The position numbers were made by a program, and so were the translations under genes. Positions 16,701 to 36,900 of a DNA stretch of 64,000 nucleotides are shown here, piece by piece (position 1 is the first letter of the stretch; each line of letters opens with the position of its first letter). Location: assembly GCA_019155185.1 (NCBI GenBank), contig CM032794.1, forward strand, positions 1,217,988-1,281,987. The letters are read 5' to 3'. The notes under the pieces were generated by a model that saw nothing but the letters and a program-made list of their open reading frames with translations, was not told the DNA's origin and searched no databases. The stretch is from Beaufortia kweichowensis. Its lineage: Eukaryota; Chordata; Actinopteri; Cypriniformes; Gastromyzontidae.

Positions 16701-18600
16701 CAAAGTTTACCTGTTTTTGAACTCTGATGCAATTTGCTGAGTTTTTTTTTTGCACATTTTGCTTTATTAACTGTGGTGTTGTCATGAAGATTCTCAAAGT
16801 TTACATCAGATCTTGCTCATGCATTTACTTAAGCCCTGAACTGCAACAACAACAAAAATGTTGGCCTTATATTCCTCCTGGAGTCTTAAAGTTGTTCTTC
16901 CCTTCTTCTCTTCAAATTTTTTTTTCCATCTTTAAAAAAATATTTTTTATCTTCAAAAGTTTTTTTCCATCTTCCAAAAAATGTTTCCTTTAAAAAAATT
17001 TTTTTTCATCTTAAACATTTTTTTAATTTTCAAAAAAAAAAATTTCACCTTAAAATATTTTTTTCATCTTCCAATTTTTTCCATCTTAAAAAGATTATTT
17101 TTCATCTTTCCAAAAAAAATAAATAAATAATTTTAAAATCTTAACATTTTTAATCTTCCAAAGTTTACCTCTTTTTGAACTCTGATGCAATTTGCTGAGT
17201 TTTTTTTTTGCACATTTTGCTTTATTAACTGTGGTGTTGTCATGAAGATTCTCAAAGTTTACATCAGATCTTGCTCATGCATTTACTTAAGCCCTGAACT
17301 GCAACAACAACAAAAATGTTGGCCTTATATTCCTCCTGGAGTCTTAAAGTTGTTCTTCCCTTCTTTTCTTCAATAAGTTTTTTTCCATCTTCCAAAAAAT
17401 GTTTCCTTTAAAAATATTTTTTTCAACTTAAACATTTTTTTAATTTTCAAAAAATATTTTTTCATCTTAAAAATCTTTTTTTCATCTTTCAATTTTTTTC
17501 CATCTTAAAAAGATTATTTTTCATCTTTCAATTTTTTTTTTTAATTTTAAAATCTTAACATTTTTAATCTTCCAAAGTTTACCTGTTTTTGAACTCTGAT
17601 GCAATTTGATGAGTTTTTTTTTTGCACATTTTGCTTTATTAACTGTGGTGTTGTCATGAAGATTCTCAAAGTTTACATCAGATCTTGCTCATGCATTTAC
17701 TTAAGCCCTGAACTGCAACAACAACAAAGATGTTGGCCTTATATTCCTCCTGGAGTCTTAAAGTTGTTCTTCCCTTCTTCTCTTCAAATTTTTTTTTCCA
17801 TCTTTAAAAAAATATTTTTTTATCTTCAAAAGTTTTTTTCCATCTTCCAAAAAATGTTTCCTTTAAAAATATTTTTTTCATCTTAAACATTTTTTTAATT
17901 TTCAAAAAATATTTTTTCATCTTAAAAATATTTTTTCATCTTAAAAATATTTTTTTCATCTTCCAATTTTTTTCCATCTTAAAAAGATTTTTTTTCATCT
18001 TCCAAACATTTTTTCTTCAATAATTTTTTTCATCTTTAAAAAAAAATTAATTTTAAAATCTTAACATTTTTAATCTTCCAAAGTTTACCTGTTTTTGAAC
18101 TCTGATGCAATTTGATGAGTTTTTTTGCACATTCTGCTTTATTAACTGTGGTGTTGTCATGAAGATTCTCAAAGTTTACATCAGATCTTGCTCATGCATT
18201 TTCAAAAAAATTTTTTAAAAATCTTAACATTTTTAATCTTTACCTGTTTTGAACTGCCCTGAACTGCAACGAGAAAAAATGTTGGCCTTATATTCCTCCT
18301 GGAGTCCTAAAGATTTTCTTCCCTTTTTCTCTTCAAAAAGTTTTTTTCCATCTTCCAAAAAATGTTTCCTTTAAAAATATTTTTTTCATCTTAAACATTT
18401 TTTTAATTTTCAAAAAATATTTTTTCATCTTAAAAATATTTTTTTCATCTTAAACATTTTTTTAATTTTCAAAAAAAAAATTTCATCTTAAAAATATTTT
18501 TTTCATCTTCCAATTTTTTTTCCATCTTTGACATTTTAATCAATCTTAAAAAAATTATTTTTCATCTTCAAAAAAATATTTGTTCTTCTTCCCAAAAAAT
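13780..18600. repeat. satellite array, about ten units of 410-530 bp
   Basis: Each unit has a conserved core of about 180 bp (from ACTCTGATGCAATTTG through TTAACTGTGGTGTTGTCATG to GGCCTTATATTCCTCC) and a variable T-rich part made of TTTTTTCATCTT, TTCCAA and TTAAAAATA blocks. Core starts are near 13940, 14430, 14880, 15328, 15784, 16310, 16720, 17178, 17592 and 18099. A rearranged partial copy lies near 18250. Unit length varies because the T-rich blocks gain and lose copies. The recurring open frame in the cores (about 55 codons) comes from sequence identity, not selection on protein. Confidence 0.95.
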
Positions 18601-18616
18601 CCTGTTATTGTACATT

Positions 18617-20938
18617 ATGAGAGGAGGACACTTCATAACAGCACAAATCTCCCTGATGAAAGGTAAAAATCTTTTCAAATACAGGCAGAATGTGCATAAT
18701 AGCATGTTTTAGGAAGTACCCGAGACAAACAAAGTTATTATTGCGACAAAAGGCTTAAATAAGATGTTCTTTATGTGTAAACATTACATAAACGTAAGAT
18801 AAGGGTTATCTTAGCACTTAGTTAATATTGACTAATACTGACTTTTAATACACTTTAATTATAAATCTAATGTTTTTATTTTTTGCAGAAATCTGTGGAG
18901 AAATTAAAAATGTGTCGGCAACAGGTAAAAGGATTCGAGTGCCAAAGTTGTTTGGTAAAATTTCAAAACTTTAGAAAAACTTAGTTTGATAGTTAAGTTG
19001 CTTATGTTTTTTTTTCTTATAATTGTGTGTCTTTTTAAATCTAAATGTAGCTAAATGAGTGTAAAATGTTTTACACCTTGTTCAACAAGTCAATGAAACA
19101 TGTTGTGTTGTAGTCACAAAACAAAGTTCTCCAATAACATTTGGTAAGCTTTTGTTTTAATTTATCATTCACATCACAGATTTCATCAGCAACACAATCA
19201 ATTTTTGGTTATCATAGTTATTGGGGCTCTACGGTATATTTTGTATGGTATGGTAAAAACTTAGGAGCACAGACAACATTAATGTAAAACAATGTAACAT
19301 GCACAACTATTAGAAAGCACAATACACTGAATTGAACAATCATGAGGGATTTGTTGTACTCTTGTGGTTTGTGAACATGAGACACGACAGGAGTTTTGAT
19401 AAACATTCTTAAACATACATTCTTATAATACAATTGAAATGCTTTTTATTCATATTTTCTGCATTGTGTTTATTGAGGTATCACATACATTTGGTGTTTC
19501 ATTATTTTCTTAGGGGCTTAGACTGGTTGTAAATGTGTGGTCTGTGCATAGCATTTATATTTTATTACTATTATTATACTGTTTACTCTAAAGGCAACGT
19601 TGTTTACTCATATGGGCAACGTTCTTTTACTAACCAAAACTTTCCTCCCCTTCCCACAGAGATCAAATCTGCTGCTGCCGCCTATCAAACCTCTGAACCA
19701 ATTGCAGAAGACCGTGAGGTATAAACATTTACAACACTATGACAAATATAACTTACATATATTATCAGAAAATCTTTTGGCCCTGACAGTTGAGGAGGTT
19801 TTTTGGGAAAGAACTGTCAGTTTGCATTTGGGGAACAAGCACACTGGATTGGAAGGGAAAAGACCCAACCACAAACTCTTTAGCCCTCCATCACCCCACG
19901 CAGCACTTACAAGTAGGTGGTGTGAGATCTTCAGAGAACAAACATACTAAATACTTTTATACTGTGAAAGTTATGTAAAAGTCTACCAAAGATGTGAATG
20001 TAAAATGTGAAAGGGTTTATGTCTTGTACTGGGTTGCTTTAACTGAGTGTTCTTTTAATTTACATGTTTTTATTAAAAATAATATACAGTGTGAATTACA
20101 ACAGAAAATATAGACAAAAAACCAGGGGAACTACACATTATGAAAGTTACATAACATTAAAGACTTATACTGTTTTAACAGCTTTTTTGTTCTCAGACTT
20201 TTTGTTCAAACTTTTTCATAAATACAAAAAAACAAGGTTTGGCTTTTTAATATTTAGATTTATGAATGTGGAACTTGGCAAGTAACAAGACCAGATGAAT
20301 CACATAAAATTCCTCTTTTTTTATCATAGTCAACAAAACCTAGAACCACATCCTTCCAACATAACAGCCAATCATTATATATCTTTCCTAATAAATCCTA
20401 AGACATTTTAGTAAAAACGCAATACCAAAAAAGATGCATTTCGTCAGCGTTATCACAAAAAAAACTGGAGGAGATGTCCTTTTTGAATCTTTTTAAAAAG
20501 AAGCACTTATGAATTATTTGTTGTTTTGCTTTGGCATCTGATGGAGTGTTTCCTTTTCTTTGCTCTTTTCTTTTTAGATATCCTATTGTTTTCCTAGATA
20601 TCCTCTCTCAGGGAAGTGATTAAGAAGACGCCAGGACAGGAATCAAACATCAGGAATCTTTTCCCTCAAACCGTAAGATTAACACAATATACCTATGACA
20701 TTGGATCTCAAATACAAAAGTATCTGGTGTAAATATCACCATAATGTCTCACAAATTTATTTTTAAGTGACTGATGTCTATGTATGAAGCACATATGTTT
20801 TCATGTTTAACATATCAATTGTTACATCATTTTAAATCTAACTATTATTCCATGTTATGAAATTGTTGTTGTGTGTTTCAGGATGTGTTTGCCTCTAAAC
20901 ACACTGGCGTTTCTACATTCTTCACATCTTCACAGTGA
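18617..20938 (+). CDS. orphan multi-exon gene candidate (small exons)
   Basis: I do not recognise a product. Exon-like segments with good borders are 18617-18662 (ATG at 18617), 18889-18924, 19114-19143, 19660-19718, 20612-20672 and 20882-20938. Two reading chains exist. Chain 1 joins the first four segments in phase 1 (MRGGHFITAQISLMK, EICGEIKNVSAT, VTKQSSPITF, EIKSAAAAYQTSEPIAEDRE) and stops just inside the fifth. Chain 2 joins the last three (LLLPPIKPLNQLQKTVR, EVIKKTPGQESNIRNLFPQT, DVFASKHTGVSTFFTSSQ, TGA at 20938). The two chains read 19660-19718 in different frames, so at most one is right for any single transcript. AATAAA lies at 21253-21258. The gene could be lineage-specific, or the 3' end of a gene disrupted by the satellite array. 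Confidence 0.35.
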
Positions 20939-22425
20939 ACACAAAGGGAAAAGTAAAGATTACACAGATTACATCTTCTCAATGTTTGTGAATATTGATG
21001 TTTGTCATGTTTGTTACTTGTCAGATAGAGTTGTCTGATGGATCGTGTTTTCCCTCTGCTGGACAAAGTGCAAAACTCATCTACCCACAATTCAGCTTTT
21101 TCTGCTTTTGGAGGAAACCGATTTGTAAAGTCTGTCTGTAAGATTTGCTGTGACAGTGTATTTATTTAAAGGCACTTATCTGATTAGTCACATTAATCAA
21201 AAGCAACAACTGAGTTCTTATTAAAGCTGAGGAAAAGGTTTAATTCAACAACAATAAAAGGGCTTCTGTATTATGGAAGTGATGCATTAAACAAATTTAT
21301 CACAAAAAACATGTCTTTGTTGAAAAAGATTTATTTTATACCAGAAAGCTTATTTGCACATTTCTGTAAAACTTTCTTTGTAAGACATAATGCCTCAGCT
21401 GATGTACGTTGTATGTTTCTTTCCTGCACATTTTGTACAAAATATATTAAATTATAAGAAGAGTGACAATAAATGATAAATGAAATGGATCAATTAATCT
21501 GCTGAAAATAGAAGACATTTCATTCTGTGTACATTTCTGAGCGCACCATTGATCCTTATAAACGTCTCTCGCAAATAAGTGAAATTTAGTTTGTAGGAGA
21601 TCATCAAGTTGAACATGTTTGTGCTCAGAATGATTTTAAACAGCTTGATATAATAAACTCCATGACACTGACCAATTTTTTAAAATGACAACATTGTACC
21701 AGCATCTGTTCCAGCGTTTAAGTCCAGTATATAACACGGACAGACAATAATTTGGTGACGTTTGGTCATCTGATGCTAATGATCTTTGGTGTGTTGTATG
21801 TGCTTTTCTTTACTATAATCTAGATTAAGCACTGAACATTTAAAACAGAGATTATGTTTCATAATAAAATAATGCTTTCATATTATATTAATAGCCTATT
21901 GTAAGCAGATGCATTTAAAGTTATTATATGGTTTTATTTACGCTAAATGATTCATGAGCCACATTTGAGTAAAAAATATTCTGCTTTCTTCTGCTTTCAA
22001 ACAAACATCAAAAATAGATATTCTACTCAATATAGTTTGATATTCTATTAAACAGACCCCCATGATAGTTACATTTTTCTTTAAATCCTTTTAAATGCTG
22101 TTTTTATTTCTAAATCATTATTCCATTATGATTTTTTTGCCAGACAAACATAAAAGTCCTCAAAGCATCTGATTTCTGAAGATACAGTGAGGTCCAAAAG
22201 TCAGTCTTCTGGAAGATTTTTATTAGAAATATAACAAGTTAAATATAAATGTATTTTTGATTGATTTAGTAATGTGGTTTACACCTGTTTTGCACTTCAT
22301 GATTTCTTATGTTATCGTGCGAGTGTTTAAATTAGATGTTGAATCCTTGACCAGTTCCAAAGTGAACTCTTAGACTTGTTTAAGTCTCTGTTAATGTAAA
22401 TGACTAAGTCTAGTATTGACGATGG
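20939..22425. other. intergenic DNA between the orphan exons and EMILIN2
   Basis: AT-rich sequence with convergent 3' ends. AATAAA on the plus strand at 21253-21258 would serve the orphan gene; the EMILIN2 3' UTR enters from the right. No gene or repeat family is recognised. Confidence 0.6.
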
Positions 22426-31057
<8,632 letters not shown>

Positions 31058-31260
31058 TTTACCTGATCCTTACAGCAGTGCAGCATGCATGTATTTAATA
31101 TAAACACAGATGATCTTTTAACAAAGTGTCTTGAACACTGTGTGAGTTACAGTGATGGCTGTGAATGGTGAGACTGGCACCCCGCCCCTCAGAGCGCGCA
31201 TCTCTCCCGTGGACGCGCGTCTCCGGTTCTGCTGGATACTTTATGGTCTCTCAATAAACT
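31058..31260 (-). promoter_or_regulatory. EMILIN2 promoter region
   Basis: Immediately upstream of the EMILIN2 ATG. It contains a locally CpG-rich patch (about 31180-31230, CAGAGCGCGCATC, GACGCGCGTCTCC) within AT-rich DNA. No clear TATA box at the expected spacing. Confidence 0.35.
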
Positions 31261-32229
31261 TTACATGACAAACTGATTAAACTCAGAACTTTCTGCTCTG
31301 TTTTTACTAACATAAAGTGAGATCGAAATGAAAGATTTAACACTTAAATAACACGAAACGAAGAGATACTATTACGATTACAAATAAGATTGTATTAGAC
31401 TATATGGTTCAGAAAGACTTTCAAATACTTTTACTGCATGTGATTTTTCAGCAAAGACAAGCACGTTTTTATAGACTAAAGATGACGCAATTTCAATGCG
31501 AAAATACAAGTTGATGTCCAATAAGAAACATTTTTTCTTTAAGTTCATGAAAAAGCGCAGATTTCGCTCCTGCTTGAAATCCAAACCAGTTGAATTCATC
31601 GCAGAAATTCTAATGGATTCAATGGTTATAGCGGGGCTCATATTGGTTTTAATGGAAACTATAATGGGTCTCTACTGGTAATGAGTCGGGTGGGACGTTA
31701 TTTGGTGAATGGTTACCAATATTAAATCCTACTGGAATAGGACCAGACCAAAACAAAGTATATAAAGGAATTTTGTAATGGTTTATAATGTTATTCGTAA
31801 TAAATCAATTAGCAGGGGTGTTTTTATTCCAAAATAAAAGAAAAGGTCTATGCATTGAACGCAGGAATACGTGTTATGTGGACGCGCTCAGCGTGGACGC
31901 GCTCTTCTCCATTGCAGCAGAACATTATGGTCTGATTATGGTGAGCTTCTGGACTTCATTAAAAGCGCCATATTACAGAAGTCCAGTAGAGTTATAGTGC
32001 TACTAAAGAAATATCGCAGTTTTTCTGTCGTTTGAAGTCGGAAGCTCTTCTCACCCACTGCGCTTAGGGCGCGACAGGAATGCGCGTAACCGCTGCGCCT
32101 CCGGCAGATAAACGCGCAACAGCTCATCAAGTGTGGCATACTGCTATACTCTTTGAAAACTGTTTTAACAAAAATACAAACTATGAGAGTAACAACATGG
32201 TAAAAAAAGTTTAACACCTTAAATATGAA

Positions 32230-32430
32230 GGTGCATCACGATGGCAAAGAACCATTTTGGCTAAATGGTTCCATCAAGAACCTTTTTTAACATCCAAGAA
32301 ACCTTTCTGTTACCGAAAGCTTTATTGTAGTGAAAAAAGGTTCGTCAGACTATAAAAAGAAGAGAAAGATTGTTCTTTTAAGAACCTTTAAGTAAACGGT
32401 TCTTTGGGGAAACCAAAAGAGCTTTTTCTA
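32230..32430. repeat. GAAGAACC-type dispersed repeat, copy 2
   Basis: Contains AAAGAACCATTTTGGC, GGTTCCATCAAGAACC, CGGTTCTTTGGGGAAACC and CTATGGCATCAC, i.e. both halves of the inverted motif. Lies between EMILIN2 and SMCHD1. Confidence 0.6.
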
Positions 32431-32797
32431 TGGCATCACAGTAACGAATCTTATTTTTAAGACGGGATTCATAATGATATATTACATAAGAGTATATACA
32501 TATATTATAAACAAAAATTTTAATGGTTACCTGCGATGTGTCAATCAAGTGCATGTGAACTTTAAATCCTTTTTTAAAAATGAACATTGAACATTTTCCA
32601 AATTCTGCAAATGTAATTTCCAATGTAAATGAGCAGAAGTGTATTTATGATTTAAGTAAATTAAATGTAATGAAATAAAAACAACAGTGCTTTATTATTT
32701 CATATTCTTTCATTTCTTTATACTGTAATGGATCTAAAGATAATGTCTATGTTTTTAGGACGTCCATTTGCTATAACTGTACTTTATAAATGACATC

Positions 32798-32871
32798 AAA
32801 CTCACTTATCCAAACAAACTATGCATGTTGAAGTCTATTAGCATGCATAGTTTGTTTGGATAAGTGAGTTT
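32798..32871. repeat. perfect 30-bp inverted repeat (hairpin)
   Basis: The left arm 32798-32827 (begins AAACTCACTTATCC, ends TATGCATG) and the right arm 32842-32871 (begins CATGCATA, ends GTGAGTTT) are exact reverse complements over 30 bp, separated by a 14-nt loop. No T-run or transcript context marks it as a terminator. It may be a small transposon relic or a cruciform-forming site. Confidence 0.95.
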
Positions 32872-33604
32872 TGCCATAGAAATAATTTGACTAATAAACC
32901 CAAACATTTATTTTAGTGTTTGGCATCTCTTTAAACTGAAAGAAAATATTTTTATAACTACCAAGCTGATTTATTGCAAGGACCAGCTGCAAAAATTCCA
33001 GAACAAAGTAAAAAAAAATAGGACAGTAATTTTCTTTAATGGGTGATAATTGATGGCTGCCCTTCCTCTATGACATCACCATAAAACAATTACTGGTGTG
33101 ATTGTTGTAGCTCCAGGCCATGTTTCATTTTACTTTATGAAACCTTTGTGCACTTAATGAACGTGTGACTGTAGAAAGACAAAAAACTTTTTACAGTATA
33201 AAACTTTTTATTTTCTGTAAAACAGATTCAAAATATACTCTGAACACATTTATACAAGCTGCCGTAAACAATTTAAAATTAAATGGATTATTTGTAAACG
33301 TAATACTGTAATATCAAAAATAAAACCGAAGGATTTGTAAATAATTTGGAATAGTCTGTCCCATTTCTGACGCTCCAACAAAGCTGTGATTTCTTCAAGT
33401 TTTTCTGCAGTAATGTTGAACAAAGATGCTTTATGTCATATCAGTAATCTGCAAAACAAACCAACAAAAATAAGACACAAAACTAGATTAGTAAAAACTA
33501 TATCTACAAATAAACAACCATATAATGATGTTTAGGAGAGTAAATCCTAGCAGACACCTGTATTTCACAACTGAGCACAAGAAAGCTGATAAAATATCCA
33601 CATC

Positions 33605-33985
33605 ATGTACAGTATCAGTCAAAAGTTTACACACAATTGACAAAAATGTTGCTCATAATCTTTTAATCTGAAGGTGTATATTTCAATGTTTAAAATTACG
33701 TTTTTTAGACATCACTAAAAATTGTGAAGCCAACAAATGTATTTCATCATTTAGAAAAAAAATATTAAAAACATTGGATGACTTGGATCACATAATGAAT
33801 AAAAATCAGCCAATAAGGGTCCAGAATAGATAGAAATTGCTTCAGTGCTGTTTAAAAAGCTTCTCAGATTAAGACCTTGGATGCTTTTGGTCACAACATA
33901 ATTCCCACAGTTACAATTGTGTTATTTAAAAAATTTGATTTTCTGATTTGATTCTAAAATGTAGAAAGAAACATCATGACCGTGA
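33605..33985. repeat. dispersed transposon-like repeat, copy A
   Basis: Just beyond the SMCHD1 stop codon, so probably in its 3' UTR. Blocks GTCAAAAGTTTACACAC, TTGGATGACTTGGATCA, GCTGTTTAAAAAGCTTCTCA and GTCACAACATAATTC recur in the same order in part at 58815-59045. Resembles a widespread vertebrate non-autonomous DNA element. Confidence 0.6.
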
Positions 33986-33990
33986 GAACG

Positions 33991-36900
33991 TTACAGATGG
34001 AAGATGTACCCAGTTTGCGTGTTCCTGTTTCGACGGGATCTTTTGGCAGGAGTGGGGAGCTCTGGTGTTTCCGGCTCTAGACTCCGTTTCACCGTCACAG
34101 GAGACGACACGTGCTCAGACGTGCTGGCTGCAAACACACACAAACATATCATCTCTTTCTCAATGTCGATGTTAATCCTTAATTTCATGAACAAAGAGGT
34201 TTAGAAGCATTTAACTGCAAACACAAAATCTCGTTCGGCAAAGACCTGAATGAGGTCGCTGTTTTTGACAGGGTTATTTTACACGACCACTGTAGTATGT
34301 AACAGACATTTCATTAAGACCTTAAAGAATCATACCAACTTGTGGAAAATGGGTGTAGTATTATTCAGTTAACCGTTTGTGTGCCAACTAGTCATATGAG
34401 AATGCTTATAGTCTGAGCTTTAGTGAGTTTTAATGACTGTATTACAAGCGTCTGTATTGGTGTGCGATGAGAGAAACAGACCGATTCTTTTCTCGATGTC
34501 TTTCAGCTCGTCCTCCTGCTGCTGGAGCTCCAGCTGTTTCTTCATCATCTCAGGACTCTGCAGGTGTTGTAGACGACTGGTGTACTCCGACTGGAAATTA
34601 GCAGCTTTCTGCATCGCCACCAGATACTGCTGTAACAGCTCTGCGTGCACACGATACAAATATTAAAGCCTAAAATAAGTCTTAATGCAACTTTCATGAA
34701 GTAAGTCTTTCTTCCACTGGATAAAACAGTCTCTGAGTGACTGTGATATATGTTTATGTTGTTAAGGGTGATGTGCACCTATCTGTGTTTGGATGTTACT
34801 GTAGTCTTTGGGTAACGGCGCTCCAAACACTTGTCCTCTGAGCTTCTCTATAGACGGGGCTTTGTTCTGCAGACCTCCAAACTTGCCGTTACTGCGGATC
34901 CTCTCCCCTTGACGCGTCAGGATGGTCGGGCACTGCATCTTATTCTGGACCACCTGCCAAACATTTCCAAACGTGTGCCGTCGTAAACATGTGCGAGCTG
35001 CACGTGAAAATACATCCACACACACGCTGGCTCGCTCTCTTACCCCCCTGCGATAATGATTAGCAGAATCTAAATCATCCACCAGGATGGTGTCTCCAAG
35101 AAGACTGGTGAACACTGCGGAGAGACAGAAGACGTCAGTTCGTCCTTGTAGTTTCACCGTTTGAGCACGTTTGCACACGGTGAAAACAATTCACGAAGCA
35201 CTGCCAACATCTGCAGGCTAGCCAATGCTTCACGTAAGATTGTACGATTCAAAACACACACACAAAAACACACAACATTAGTGCAGGATAAAGAGCCGCT
35301 TTGAAGCATTACAAACAAGAAAGACTTTCTCTTAAAATGAATTTCCATGACATCATTCTGGTAGTCTCATCTGGAAACATTTACAGTAAAAGATGGATAA
35401 CTCATATGTAAGGAATCTAATGTATATGGATCTACACAACACAACTCTGCCCCCGCACGACAACTCACAATGACAACACATATAAACACTTGTGTGTCAT
35501 TCTTCACCCTAAGCAGATCGATCTGCTTCAATCGGTCAATAACTCATTGATACATCTGGTTCTTATTGTTTAATATTTCTACGGTGTTATTTTCAGCGGT
35601 ACAACCAGAATCCAACATTAACACTCGGCAGGCACTAAATAATGAAGATGGAACATCCTTTTCTTTAGGATGTGTAACATAATCACAGTGTGTTTCATAA
35701 AGTTTTACAGTAGATCATGAATGTTCACAACATAGATATTATTAGAAACATGAACTCGCCTTTACTGCAACTCTCGGCATGCTGAGGAAAAATGAGCAGA
35801 TCTTTGACAAACGCAGGATTGCCGACAGGACAGAAGAGAGGCGAGCCGTTCCTGATGTGAGGAAGAGGTCTACAATAACAAACACATGCATCATAGAAAA
35901 CAATTCAATGAGTCTTAGTAAAACTTGGAGTTTAAGACTACAAACTAAAAGTTTTAGAGAATCAGTATTTGAGCAATTGCAGTGTTATTGATGTGACATT
36001 TTCAATCAAACATCAGAAAATGGATTTATTATCAATATATTGAATCATCTGTTTATATTTTACTAAAGTCCTGTTGACAGATTCCAGACATCAGAAAAAT
36101 ATCAGTCTATAGAAGATGTAAACCGCACTGGACCAGAAGCACTTCCTGACTACACAAATGTCAGAACAAAACACAACCAACAGAAGCAAAATATCTAATG
36201 GACATCTTTAAGATTTAATTACTAAAAACTGAAACGGGAAGTGCTTCTGGACCAGTGTTGTTCACATCTTGTGAAATGGTCTGTACATGACTTAAAAATG
36301 TTATGAATATGACAAAAAAATCTTTGTAGGATTTCTGTGAATTAAAATACACAAACCAGAAGCACTAACACCCAACAAATGAAGAAGAGATGAGTCTTTA
36401 AAGAACATCAAAAAGCTATTTTTTATTTTCATGTGTTTATTTATGAGGAATACGGACTGTTATAGATGTGACGTCACTTTACCTGACTATGAAAAAAATC
36501 ATGATTTATGCTCACATGAGGATTTAAACCAGCAAATATTGACATCTGTACAACTATAAGAATGATGAAAAATGTGTTCATAGTAAGGTTGATATTTGAA
36601 TGTGTCAGCCATAACAACAAAATGAAGATAAAATAACATGATGTTTAGTAAGTATACAGCCGTGAAAACACTGCATTAGTGTAAAAAAAGATCAGCACCT
36701 GTTGCTGGGTTTCCAGAAGACCGTCTCGAGGGGAATCACCTGCTGATGTCCCTGTGTATCATCATATATTCTCATGGCAGCAACTGTAGTTTCAGTGACC
36801 ACACAGTCCATGTCACCCAGAATATGCCAGGAGATGACCTTCGCCACATCATCATCCTCGATCTGAGCCAGGTGAGCTACCTACAACACAAACACGTATG

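Noticed and set aside
13930..17886. Repeated frame of about 55 codons starting MQFAEFF in each satellite unit
   Set aside because: Recurs because unit cores are nearly identical; the downstream frame differs between copies and runs into T-rich spacer. No codon-level signature of selection.
31496..31681. 61-codon plus-strand frame near EMILIN2
   Set aside because: AT-rich, no domain or splice context, and the surrounding DNA has the look of a dispersed repeat (TGGAAACTATAATGGGTCTC).
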